From assembly GCF_009766065.1 (NCBI RefSeq), contig NZ_LMUE01000003.1, forward strand, positions 292,809 through 356,808: a DNA stretch of 64,000 bases, read 5' to 3'. How positions within the stretch are numbered: the first letter of the stretch is position 1; every line of letters begins with the position of its first letter. Below are positions 1-7,903 of this stretch, in pieces. The stretch comes from Dyella sp. S184 (GTDB taxonomy: Bacteria > Pseudomonadota > Gammaproteobacteria > Xanthomonadales > Rhodanobacteraceae). Under the pieces are notes generated by a model that was not told where the DNA came from, did no database searches, and saw only the letters and a list, made by a program, of their open reading frames with translations. The translations under genes were made by a program, and so were the position numbers.

Positions 1-1598
1 CCGCACTGCACGACACCATTGGCGCCCATGAACGACGGCCCCAGCGCCTGCGTCGCATTGATCAGGTTGTACTGCCCGGGCCGGATGTCGACATCTCGGA
101 TCTTGCTGTCGTAGTAGTAGGCATCCCAATTGAACGTGTGGTCGCCAAAACTGAAATCGCCTTCCAGGCCAACGCTATCGCGATAGTTCTTCGAGGTGCT
201 GTCATTGGTGTACGGATTCTGCGGAAACAGTCGCACGAACTGCACCGCCTGCGGTGTCTGTCCCGGCGCGTTGTAGGGGTTGTAGTAGCTCTGCGCGGAA
301 AGCAGCAAGGGGAACTGCGGCAGATTCGGCGGGTTGCTGGACTGGCCGCTGTACAGGTAACTCGGACCGCCGGCGCCGCCGTTCCAGCTCTGGTTGTAGC
401 CGAGTTCGACATGCGCGGTGATGTGCTCGGTGACCTTGTAGCGATCGGAGAAATACAGGTTCTTGGTCTTGTTGGGGCTGAGGATGGTGCTCAGGTTGTT
501 GTAGTTGTAGATCGACGATCCCGCATTGGCAAGGCTGGTGATATTGCCGTTCGCACTGTAGGTCGGCGGCCGATAAAACGAATAGTCGGCGAGATTGCCC
601 GAATTGCCACCCGGATTCAGAATCAGCGTGTTGTCCCCGCTGAGATAGGGGTTCGGGAGCGGCGAATTGGAAATTTGACCGCCGTTCGGCGGCAGCGGGT
701 TGAGTCCGAAGTAGGGGTAGTGATTGGTCTGGGGATACGCCGACCACGGACGGGCGCCACCCCAGACCGCCCCCTGGTACTGGTACGAGGCGCTCGCGAC
801 CAGGGAGTTGTGTTCGCCGCTTGTCCCCCCGGTCACACTGAATTGGGTCTGGCTCCCGTCCCCGTGCGGTGCGTATTCACCGGCATAGGTGTCGAGCTCC
901 ACCCCTTTGTAATTCTTGATGGTGATGATGTTGATCACACCGGCAATGGCGTCGGAGCCGTAGACCGCCGAAGCGCCACTGCCAAGGATGTCGATATGGT
1001 CGATGATCGAGACCGGAATCACGCTGACATCCGTATAGCCACCGTGCACGGCACCGATGCGCTGGCCGTCGACCAGGACCAGCGTGCGCTGTGCGCCAAG
1101 GCCGCGCAGATCGATGAAGGTGCCACCCTGGTTCGGACCCAGCGACGCGGCGTCGCCGCGGCTCAGATCAGGCGTTGCCGCCGAAGGAAGGTTCTGCAGC
1201 AACTGGCCGACGGTGGCAAAGCCCTGGCGCTCGATGTCCTGCTTCGTGATGGTGATGGTAGGTATCGCCGTTTCCATATCGACGCCGCGAATATTCGTGC
1301 CGGTCACGCTCACCTGCTGCATCTGCACCGCCTTCGGCGGCGGCGGGGTGGGACTTTTCTGCGATGAGGAACTCTGTTGCGGAGTGGAACTCTGGCCCGA
1401 ATTCGCCGGAGCCGCTGTGCTCGCGGCCCCCGCAGGCACGGTGGAGGTGTCGGTCTGCGCCCATGCGCCTCCGCCAATCGCCATGCCGCCGACGGCACAT
1501 GCCACCTGCATCATCGTCAACGACTTGCGGATGGACGCAGCCAGCAATTTCCTGCCTTGGCCATCGACGGTAAAAACATCATTCTTTTCAGCATGCAT
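1..1598 (-). CDS. TonB-dependent outer-membrane receptor, amino-terminal part (cut by window edge)
   Basis: About 532 N-terminal residues of an outer-membrane TonB-dependent receptor; the gene continues past the left edge. The ATG at 1598 follows a purine-rich ribosome site (GGGAGAGGG). Residues 1-52 form an extended signal peptide ending in AWAQ. A Ser/Gln/Pro-rich linker follows, then a plug domain starting near VSVTGTNIRG, with the family patterns LRGLGAQRTLVLVDG and ASAVYGSDAIAGVINI. The remainder is rich in Asn, Tyr and Gly, as in beta-barrel strands. The substrate cannot be read from sequence. It is co-oriented with the agaS-lacC arm upstream, so uptake of the same (amino)sugar or its oligomers is a reasonable inference. 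Family call is firm, substrate is not. Confidence 0.9.
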   Translation of the reverse strand, partial: MHAEKNDVFTVDGQGRKLLAASIRKSLTMMQVACAVGGMAIGGGAWAQTDTSTVPAGAASTAAPANSGQSSTPQQSSSSQKSPTPPPPKAVQMQQVSVTGTNIRGVDMETAIPTITITKQDIERQGFATVGQLLQNLPSAATPDLSRGDAASLGPNQGGTFIDLRGLGAQRTLVLVDGQRIGAVHGGYTDVSVIPVSIIDHIDILGSGASAVYGSDAIAGVINIITIKNYKGVELDTYAGEYAPHGDGSQTQFSVTGGTSGEHNSLVASASYQYQGAVWGGARPWSAYPQTNHYPYFGLNPLPPNGGQISNSPLPNPYLSGDNTLILNPGGNSGNLADYSFYRPPTYSANGNITSLANAGSSIYNYNNLSTILSPNKTKNLYFSDRYKVTEHITAHVELGYNQSWNGGAGGPSYLYSGQSSNPPNLPQFPLLLSAQSYYNPYNAPGQTPQAVQFVRLFPQNPYTNDSTSKNYRDSVGLEGDFSFGDHTFNWDAYYYDSKIRDVDIRPGQYNLINATQALGPSFMGANGVVQC

Positions 1599-1745
1599 TG
1601 AAATACCCTCTCCCGTGATTCGTTGTCACTCTGCGCAGACATGACGCTTCCCCTCTGCCGCAGGCGGTTATGAATACCCGTGGAAATTCCTCATCCCCAC
1701 GGACTTTTTTGCACCTTCACCAAATTTCAGACGCAGAACTCCGTG

Positions 1746-1766
1746 CCGGACCAGATAGAGGTCCGG
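1746..1766. repeat. Perfect 7-bp inverted repeat downstream of lacC-like gene
   Basis: CCGGACC and GGTCCGG are separated by 7 bases, 20 bp past the stop codon of the lacC-like gene and about 150 bp upstream of the receptor start. No T-tract follows on the minus strand, so it is not a standard intrinsic terminator. It could be an attenuating hairpin in the receptor leader or an operator. Nothing else is recognisable in the 187-bp gap. Confidence 0.4.
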
Positions 1767-1785
1767 TTTGATTCCGTGCTTTCAG

Positions 1786-2715
1786 TTAAGCCAGGCGGTG
1801 CACTCGAACTTGAGAGAGCAACGCCTCTACCGCCCGCCGTTCGACGAAGCCGGTTTCCTGACCCTGCGCATTGGCTGCCCCGCAAGCCACGCCCAAGCGC
1901 AAGGTCTCTTCCAAATTCATGCTCTGCGCCATGCCTACCGTCATGCCAGCCAGCAAGCAGTCGCCCGAACCCACTGTGTTGCGAACTTGTGCAAGCTCGA
2001 TCGAGGCGTGCCACACGCCACTCGCATCGGCCGCCACCGCACCCAGCGCACCCATCGTCACCACTGGCATCGCGATGCCATGCGCATGCAGTTCGCGAAC
2101 CGCGTCCACCGCCGCAGCCAGATCGCCAATCGGATGTCCGAGCAATTCGGTGATCTCGTCACGATTGGGCTTGACCAGAAAAGGTTGCGCCTGCACGGCG
2201 TGCTGCAGCAGCTCGCCGCCGGCATCGACCAGGCAACGTTTGCCGGCATCGCGCACATGCGCGGCCAGTTCGGCATAGGTGGTCGGCGAAAAACCGCGCG
2301 GCAGGCTGCCGGACAGCACGACCAGGTCACTGTCATCGACGCCACGGCGGAACGCCCGCAGCAGGGCTTCCTGCTGCGTATTGTCCAGCAGCGGCCCCTG
2401 GCCGAGAATTTCGGTGATCTGGCCGCTCGCATCCTGCAGCGCAATGCAGGTGCGCAGGTTGTCGGTGACCTCGATACCATGGAACAGTACGCCACGTTCG
2501 CACATCAGCCGACCGATCATGTTGCGATGCGCGGGGTCGATCAGGCCGATCAGCTGCACGCGCTCGCCCAGCGCGGCGATCGTCTGCGCCACGTGCAAGC
2601 CCTTGCCACCGGGATACACCTGTTCGTCGAGTGCGCGACTGACTTCGCCGGGGCGCAACGAGTCCAACCGGATCAACCGGTCGATCGCGGTGTTGAAACC
2701 GATGACCGTGATCAC
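1786..2715 (-). CDS. LacC/1-phosphofructokinase-type PfkB kinase (probable tagatose-6-phosphate kinase)
   Basis: A 309-residue PfkB-family kinase of the LacC/FruK branch. It shows the sugar-binding PGGKGLHVA motif near residue 36 and the anion-hole/catalytic VGSGDCLLAG motif near residue 250. The start is GTG at 2715, overlapping the stop of the upstream kinase (GTGA), so the two are translationally coupled. The family phosphorylates tagatose 6-phosphate or fructose 1-phosphate. Next to an AgaS homologue and an aldolase, tagatose 6-phosphate to tagatose 1,6-bisphosphate is the likelier reaction. Fructose 1-phosphate kinase remains possible, but no fructose PTS is visible. Confidence 0.82.
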   Translation of the reverse strand: MITVIGFNTAIDRLIRLDSLRPGEVSRALDEQVYPGGKGLHVAQTIAALGERVQLIGLIDPAHRNMIGRLMCERGVLFHGIEVTDNLRTCIALQDASGQITEILGQGPLLDNTQQEALLRAFRRGVDDSDLVVLSGSLPRGFSPTTYAELAAHVRDAGKRCLVDAGGELLQHAVQAQPFLVKPNRDEITELLGHPIGDLAAAVDAVRELHAHGIAMPVVTMGALGAVAADASGVWHASIELAQVRNTVGSGDCLLAGMTVGMAQSMNLEETLRLGVACGAANAQGQETGFVERRAVEALLSQVRVHRLA

Positions 2716-3635
2716 GGCACGTTCGCCAGCAGGCTGTTCACTTCCGACACGCTAGCCTGGCCAGCCGTACCACCGGTGCGTCGCGTGGAGAGGCTGCCGC
2801 AGGCACTGCCCCAGCGCATGCAGTCTTGCAGCGTCTGGCCGCGCAGCCATGCATGCAGAAAACCTGCGTCGAACGAATCGCCGGCGCCTGTACTGTCGAC
2901 CGGGTTGACGGCAAACGCCGGCACTTCGAGCAGCTGACCCTGATCCAGGCTGGCGCAGCCAAGTTGTCCGCGCTTCACCACGGTTTGCGTGCGTCCGTTG
3001 TGCAGCGCGCGCAAGCCATCGAGTACCCGCTCACGGCCCGTGATGGCCGCCAACTCCATCTCGTTGGGCAGGAACAGGTCGACCTCCTCCAGCGTGCCGA
3101 GCAGGTCGGACGCCCAGGTTTGTTCTGGATCGAAACCGGGGTCGAGCGAGGTGCTCAGACCGGCGGCATGTGCGCGCGCGAACAGCGCGCGGCAATCGGG
3201 CCGCAACGCACGCTGCAGGTAGTACGAGGAAACATGCAGGTGATCGGCGCCGGCGAGCAACGCGTCGCCCACTTCGTCCGCACGCAGCGTGGCGATTGCG
3301 CCGGGGAACGTCACCAGCGCGCGATCCTGCGGCGTCGACAGCGAGACGGTGACACCAGTGCGCAAGGTCGCGTCCGGCTGCACGGCGGCGACGTCGATGC
3401 CCGCGGCATGCAGCGCATCGAGACAATAGGTACCCCAGCTGTCGGCGCCAAGCTTGCCGCGGAATGCAACGGGATTGCCCAGCCGGGCCAGCCCCATCGC
3501 ACAGATCATCGAGGAGCTACCCGGCGTCATGCAGAAGTCGTCGGCCAGCACCTCGCGACCGGGCGCGGGCAACGCATGGCAATGCTTGAAGACCAGGTCG
3601 ACGTTGATTTCGCCGACGATCAGGATGCGTTTCAT
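2712..3635 (-). CDS. PfkB/ribokinase-family carbohydrate kinase
   Basis: A 307-residue ribokinase-like kinase. The ATG at 3635 begins MKRILIVGEIN, the usual first strand of the fold, and overlaps the agaS-like stop (ATGA); an in-frame extension upstream lies inside agaS and is rejected. The C-terminal DSTGAGDSFDAGFL carries the catalytic Asp. The N-terminal di-glycine motif of ribokinases (GGKGAN) is altered to PGSSSMICA. Substrate unknown. No PTS component is encoded here, so this second kinase could phosphorylate the incoming hexose or hexosamine at position 6; that is inference. A 2-keto-3-deoxygluconate-type kinase is an alternative. Confidence 0.8.
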   Translation of the reverse strand: MKRILIVGEINVDLVFKHCHALPAPGREVLADDFCMTPGSSSMICAMGLARLGNPVAFRGKLGADSWGTYCLDALHAAGIDVAAVQPDATLRTGVTVSLSTPQDRALVTFPGAIATLRADEVGDALLAGADHLHVSSYYLQRALRPDCRALFARAHAAGLSTSLDPGFDPEQTWASDLLGTLEEVDLFLPNEMELAAITGRERVLDGLRALHNGRTQTVVKRGQLGCASLDQGQLLEVPAFAVNPVDSTGAGDSFDAGFLHAWLRGQTLQDCMRWGSACGSLSTRRTGGTAGQASVSEVNSLLANVP

Positions 3636-4831
3636 GCGCCCCCCGAATGCATCGGGAAATGCTCGACCACCCGTGTGAGCACGCCCTGCGACGGCGTGTC
3701 CGGCTTGCCACCCAGTTCCAGGCAACGGAAGAACGCGAGCAATTGTCCGACGGCCACATCCGCCAGCAGTGGCAATGCATCGTCTGTCGCACCGAGCCCC
3801 GCCAGCTCCACCGACACGTCGTGCGGGCCCAGTACATCGGCCGGAATATGTTCGCCCACCAGCACACGGGTCATGCCCAGCTGCTTGCGTGACAGTTCGC
3901 GCAGCAGGTCGAGCTCATATGCACGCACTGCGGGATCCGGTGACAGGAAGCCGACCACCAGGGTCTGCTCGTCAAGACTGGACATTGGGCCATGACGCAA
4001 GCCGAGATAGGTTTCTGCCATCGTGACCACGGCGCCGCCGGTCATCTCCAGCATCTTCAGCGCGGACTCGTGGGCCGCACCGAGCGCACCGCCGCTGCCG
4101 AGGTAGACCGCCTTGGTGAAATCCCTGCCGGCGATCGCAGCGAACGCATCGGTCTGCTGATCGAAGACCTGCTGGACGCTGCGTGCCAGCTGGCTCACCG
4201 CATCAGCGGCAGCATCACCCTTCCGCTGGGCCACGCCCGTGCCGGCCAACAGCAGATTGGTGAAGCTGCTGGTCATCACCAGGCTGCGGTCATTGGTGCT
4301 CTCGTCCAGCACCAGCACGCTCACCCGCGGATCATCACGGTAGCTGGTGGCGAGCCGGCCATTGGCATTGCAGGTGATGATCAGGTGGCGATAGTCCGGC
4401 GCATCCGCCAGCAGTCGATCCACCACGCCGCAGCTTTCCGGGCTGTCGCCCGAGCGCGCCAGCGAAATCAGCAAACCCGCACCGGGTGGTAGCACACTGC
4501 GCCAATGTGTGAGCAAGGTGCCGGCGGCAATGGCCTGAGTCGGTATGCCCAAACCAAGCTGCAAAGTCGGCGCCAAACACTCGCCGATATACATCGAGCT
4601 GCCCGAGCCGGTCAGCACGATATGGCTTGGTCGATGCGCAAGCACACCTTGCAGTTGCTGCTGTACCTGTGTCAGGCGCAGCAGATCGGCAGTGCCCGTC
4701 CAGGTTGACGGTTGCTGCAGAATCTCGCGCAAGGTATCGGCGTAACCGCGCTTTTGCTGCTCTTCCAGCGGAAGCGCAAGCAACTTTCGCAGCTCGACTG
4801 AATCTTTCGTTTTATTGCTTAATTTTGACAT
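3632..4831 (-). CDS. agaS: AgaS-family SIS-domain sugar isomerase/deaminase
   Basis: A 399-residue protein with two SIS domains. The first shows LTGSGSSMYIGE and ISLARSGDSPES, the second VYLGSGGALGAAHESALKMLE and the GlmS-like LRHGPMS. The C-terminus (GKPDTPSQGVLTRVV) resembles E. coli AgaS. AgaS proteins act in galactosamine catabolism, converting galactosamine 6-phosphate to tagatose 6-phosphate plus ammonia. The ATG at 4831 gives MSKLSNKTK; an upstream in-frame extension would run through the divergent promoter and is rejected. First gene of a leftward operon (agaS, PfkB kinase, lacC-like) with 4-bp overlaps throughout. An AgaR-like operator lies within its first ten codons. Confidence 0.8.
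   Translation of the reverse strand: MSKLSNKTKDSVELRKLLALPLEEQQKRGYADTLREILQQPSTWTGTADLLRLTQVQQQLQGVLAHRPSHIVLTGSGSSMYIGECLAPTLQLGLGIPTQAIAAGTLLTHWRSVLPPGAGLLISLARSGDSPESCGVVDRLLADAPDYRHLIITCNANGRLATSYRDDPRVSVLVLDESTNDRSLVMTSSFTNLLLAGTGVAQRKGDAAADAVSQLARSVQQVFDQQTDAFAAIAGRDFTKAVYLGSGGALGAAHESALKMLEMTGGAVVTMAETYLGLRHGPMSSLDEQTLVVGFLSPDPAVRAYELDLLRELSRKQLGMTRVLVGEHIPADVLGPHDVSVELAGLGATDDALPLLADVAVGQLLAFFRCLELGGKPDTPSQGVLTRVVEHFPMHSGGA
4801..4824 (+). promoter_or_regulatory. Candidate AgaR/DeoR-type operator A (inside start of agaS)
   Basis: The core at 4805-4818 reads TTTCGTTTTATTGC, matching 13 of 14 positions of the E. coli AgaR core TTTCRTTTYRTTTY; flanks also agree partly. It overlaps the first codons of the leftward agaS gene. 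A DeoR-family regulator is encoded at 7065 in the same locus. A TTGACA hexamer at 4825-4830 abuts the site and could be the -35 of the rightward aldolase promoter, though no good -10 follows at 16-18 bp. Recognised by eye from recalled consensus, not by a scan. Confidence 0.55.
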
Positions 4832-4885
4832 TTTGCCAAATTCAACCGAATGTGAAAGTATGTAACCTCTGAACCGAGAGTATTC

Positions 4886-4899
4886 GAAATGAAACAAAA
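4886..4899 (-). promoter_or_regulatory. Candidate AgaR/DeoR-type operator B (at aldolase start codon)
   Basis: On the minus strand this reads TTTTGTTTCATTTC, 13 of 14 matches to the AgaR core TTTCRTTTYRTTTY. It covers the ATG of the aldolase gene and faces site A, so the two sites bracket the whole 57-bp divergent gap. Binding at both, perhaps with looping, would silence both arms. Confidence 0.5.
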
Positions 4900-5806
4900 C
4901 TTACAAGTGGTTTCGAACACTGGCAGCCAACTCTCCCGGCTCGCCCTGTCCCATGGCAAGCGCACGCGCCTGTGGCGGTTGTTGTACGGCCACGGCCCGC
5001 GCAACGGCAGCTTGCTGGTGCTGCCGCTTGATCAGGGACTGGAGCATGGTCCCACCGATTTCTTTCCCCACCCACCGGCCGTCGATCCGAGCTACCAGTT
5101 TGAGCTCGCCGCGACCGGGGGCTTTTCTGCCATCGCGCTAGGCATTGGCCTGGCCGAGAAGTACATGACCGAGTACTGCGGTCGGGTGCCGCTGATCCTC
5201 AAGCTCAACGGCAAGACCAATATCACCAGCGACGCCGAGGCCACCTCGCCGCTGTTCGCCTCGGTCGAAGATGCTGCGCGCCTCGGTGCCGACGCGGTCG
5301 GCTACACCATGTATGTGGGTTCGCCGCGCCAGCACGACGAGTTCCGCCAGTTCGAGAAGGTGCGCCAGGATTGCGAACGCTTCGGCATGCCGCTGGTCAT
5401 GTGGGCGTATCCGCGTGGTAGCGCCGTCAACGCCAAGGGCGGCACGAATACGCTGTACGCGCAGGATTATGCTGCCCGCGTCGCACTGGAGATGGGTGCC
5501 GATATAGTCAAGCTGCACGAGCCCAACGACAGCGTGGTCAATGTGCCGGCGCCCTACGACAAGCTGCAGGAAGATGCCGGTGCCCGCTGCGCACGCGTGG
5601 TGCGCTCGGCCGGTCGCACGATGGTGCTGTTTTCCGGCGGCGAGAAGAACGACGATGACGCGGCGGTACTGCGCAAGGTCGAGTTCTACATGCAGTCCGG
5701 CGCCAACGGCGTGATGTTCGGCCGCAACATGTGGTTGCGGCCGTTCGATCAGGCGGTGGCACTGACGCGACAGGTGCATGACATCATGGCGAAATATCCG
5801 CACTGA
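4889..5806 (+). CDS. Class I (DhnA/FbaB-type) ketose-bisphosphate aldolase
   Basis: A 305-residue DhnA-family Schiff-base aldolase. LVLPLDQGLEHGP near the N-terminus, VMWAYPRG, ADIVKLHEPND (probable Schiff-base Lys) and SGGEKNDDDAAVLRKVEF are typical of the family, which cleaves fructose 1,6-bisphosphate. Here it would complete the tagatose route to dihydroxyacetone phosphate and glyceraldehyde 3-phosphate, replacing the class II AgaY/KbaY aldolase of enterobacteria. First gene of the rightward arm, 57 bp from agaS and 21 bp before the amidohydrolase. Preference for tagatose over fructose bisphosphate cannot be judged from sequence. Confidence 0.82.
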   Translation: MKQNLQVVSNTGSQLSRLALSHGKRTRLWRLLYGHGPRNGSLLVLPLDQGLEHGPTDFFPHPPAVDPSYQFELAATGGFSAIALGIGLAEKYMTEYCGRVPLILKLNGKTNITSDAEATSPLFASVEDAARLGADAVGYTMYVGSPRQHDEFRQFEKVRQDCERFGMPLVMWAYPRGSAVNAKGGTNTLYAQDYAARVALEMGADIVKLHEPNDSVVNVPAPYDKLQEDAGARCARVVRSAGRTMVLFSGGEKNDDDAAVLRKVEFYMQSGANGVMFGRNMWLRPFDQAVALTRQVHDIMAKYPH

Positions 5807-5827
5807 GCAGGTGAGGTAGACCGTTCG

Positions 5828-7105
5828 ATGAGTCACAGCGCCTCCAAGTCACCGCAGCAACTGATGCCGGCCGGCTGCTTGTGCTGTGCGCCGCCCACGG
5901 GCGCCGGCACGGTTCGCGTCGAGAGCAGCAAGAATCCACTGCAGACCCAACCGGACGTCAGCAAGAACGATCTGAGATTGAGGGACTTCAAGCCACGCAG
6001 CATGCTGCATGTGCCGAAGACGCATATCGAACGGCCGCGCTTTCCGGTGATCGACGTGCACGCGCACCTGACCTGGTCGAGCAACGTGCGCAACGGCATC
6101 TCGGTGGGCGAAGAGGTCACCCTGTTCGCCCAGCCCGAGGACTTGTTGCCGGTGATGGATCGCAAGGGCATCCGCACCCTGGTGAACCTCACCGGTGGCA
6201 TCGGTGCCGGCCTGGAAAAAAGCATCCGCAGCTTCGACCAGGCTGCGCCGGGGCGTTTCCTCACCCTGACCGAACCGTCTTACGAATACTTCCCCGAGCC
6301 GAACTACGCGCAACTGCAGGGCGATGCGATCGCACACGCCAAGCGGGTCGGCGCCCGCGGCCTGAAGCTGCTGAAGTCGCTGGGCCTGTATCTGCGTGAG
6401 CGTATCGACGAAGGCCCGCTAGTGGCGGTGGATGACCGCCGCTTCGATCCGATGTGGGAGGCCTGCGCGGCGCACGACATGCCGGTGTTCCTGCATGTGT
6501 CCGATCCGGAGGCGTTCTTCCTGCCGACCGACGAAACCAACGAGCGCTACGAGGAACTGGCCAACCATCCGGACTGGTCGTTCTACGGCCCGGAGTTTCC
6601 CAGCAACGCGGAGCTGCTCGCCGCGCGCGACCGAATGATTGCGCGCCACCCGAAGACCACCTTCGCGCTACTGCACGTGGGCAACAACGCCGAGAACCTG
6701 GCCGCAGTCGCCGCCTGCCTGGATCGCTATCCGAATACCGTGATCGACATCAGCGCACGCGTCGGTGAGCTGGGCCGCCAGCCGCGCATCGCGCAGCGCT
6801 TCTTCGACCGCTACCAGGACCGCATCCTGTTTGGCACCGATGCCGTGCCGTCGCCCTGGGGCGATGACGTGCCGCAACAGCTGTTCGGTGACGAGCTGTA
6901 CGAGATCTATTACCGCTTTCTGGAAACCGAGGACGAATACTTCGACTACGCGCCAGCGCCGACGCCGCCGCAGGGACGCTGGTCGATCTACGGGCTGGGA
7001 TTATCGGACACGATTCTCCGCAAGATATACCATGACAACGCCGCCCGACTCCTGCATATCGACTATGACCCAAGCCCCCATCGTTTCGCGCCGACTGCTG
7101 GTTGA
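5828..7105 (+). CDS. Amidohydrolase-2 family metal-dependent hydrolase
   Basis: A 425-residue TIM-barrel amidohydrolase (PF04909-like). Putative metal/active-site residues appear in order: VIDVHAHL (HxH) near residue 75, FLHVSDPEAF, TTFALLHVGNN and LFGTDAVPS (Asp). The ~70-residue N-terminal extension holds a Cys-rich CLCC stretch and no clear signal peptide; an internal ATG near 6001 is a possible later start. It sits between the aldolase and the regulator, overlapping the latter by 41 bp. The family includes lactonases, decarboxylases and amide hydrolases. A deacetylase or lactonase acting on the locus substrate is plausible but unproven; no NagA/AgaA-type deacetylase is present. Confidence 0.75.
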   Translation: MSHSASKSPQQLMPAGCLCCAPPTGAGTVRVESSKNPLQTQPDVSKNDLRLRDFKPRSMLHVPKTHIERPRFPVIDVHAHLTWSSNVRNGISVGEEVTLFAQPEDLLPVMDRKGIRTLVNLTGGIGAGLEKSIRSFDQAAPGRFLTLTEPSYEYFPEPNYAQLQGDAIAHAKRVGARGLKLLKSLGLYLRERIDEGPLVAVDDRRFDPMWEACAAHDMPVFLHVSDPEAFFLPTDETNERYEELANHPDWSFYGPEFPSNAELLAARDRMIARHPKTTFALLHVGNNAENLAAVAACLDRYPNTVIDISARVGELGRQPRIAQRFFDRYQDRILFGTDAVPSPWGDDVPQQLFGDELYEIYYRFLETEDEYFDYAPAPTPPQGRWSIYGLGLSDTILRKIYHDNAARLLHIDYDPSPHRFAPTAG

Positions 7106-7862
7106 AGAACGCCGCCGCCTGATCGTCGAACTGGTGGAACAACAGGGCCGCGCCACGGTGGAAGAGCTGGCGACGCGCTTCAACACCTCCACTGTCACGA
7201 TCCGCGGCGACCTGGAAGCGCTCGCGCGCAGTTCGGCGATCGCCCGTTCGCACGGCGGTGCGCTGCCGGTCACGGCGGCGATGAACGATACGCCGCTCAA
7301 TATCAAGGAAACCCGCTGGCACGCGCAGAAACTGCGCATCGGCCAGGCCGCGGCGAAGATGATCCAGGATGGCGAAACGATCATCCTCGACTCCGGCTCG
7401 ACCACGGTGGAGATCGCCCGGCAGATCCGTCAGATGAAGTTCGAATCGCTGACCGTGATCACCAATGCGCTGAACATCGCGATGGAATTGTCCGGGCTGC
7501 CGCAGATCCGCGTGATGATGCTGGGCGGCCTGCTGCGCCAGACCTCGTATTCGCTGGTCGGCCCGGATGCCGAGCAGGCGCTGGCGAAACTCTCCGCCGA
7601 CCGGCTGTTCCTCGGCGTCGATGGACTCGACCCCGAAGTGGGCGTAACTACCCCGGATCCGCTCGAGGCAGCGTTGAACGCGCTGATGATCCGCGTCTCG
7701 CGCCAGACCATCGCCGTGCTCGATGCCAGCAAGCTGGGCCAGCGCAGCCTGTCGGTGATCACCCCGGTGCAGAACCTGCACATGGTGATCAGCGACAGCA
7801 GCGCCCCCGCCGAGACAGTCGAAACCCTGCGTGCCGCAGGTGTGCAGGTGATGCTGGTGTGA
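7065..7862 (+). CDS. DeoR-family transcriptional regulator (AgaR/GlpR type)
   Basis: A 265-residue regulator. The winged helix-turn-helix spans about residues 15-65 (RRLIVELVEQQGRATVEELA, TVTIRGDLEAL). The DeoR C-terminal sensor has ILDSGSTTVEIARQI and DRLFLGVDGLDPEVG, which bind a sugar phosphate in this family. The ATG at 7065 lies inside the end of the amidohydrolase gene, where the homologous MTQAPIVSRRLLVEERR begins; longer in-frame starts would sit deep in the amidohydrolase. It is probably the locus repressor, relieved by a phosphosugar intermediate and acting on the operators at 4801-4899. Specificity is inferred from context. Confidence 0.88.
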   Translation: MTQAPIVSRRLLVEERRRLIVELVEQQGRATVEELATRFNTSTVTIRGDLEALARSSAIARSHGGALPVTAAMNDTPLNIKETRWHAQKLRIGQAAAKMIQDGETIILDSGSTTVEIARQIRQMKFESLTVITNALNIAMELSGLPQIRVMMLGGLLRQTSYSLVGPDAEQALAKLSADRLFLGVDGLDPEVGVTTPDPLEAALNALMIRVSRQTIAVLDASKLGQRSLSVITPVQNLHMVISDSSAPAETVETLRAAGVQVMLV

Positions 7863-7903
7863 CACTCATGCTGCCGGATGCAGCAACCGCGCTCCGGACG
7901 CGT

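Noticed and set aside
138..1367. 409-codon plus-strand ORF
   Set aside because: Antisense to the TonB receptor, whose frame shows the plug motifs; the plus-strand product is Arg/Val-rich and matches no family pattern.
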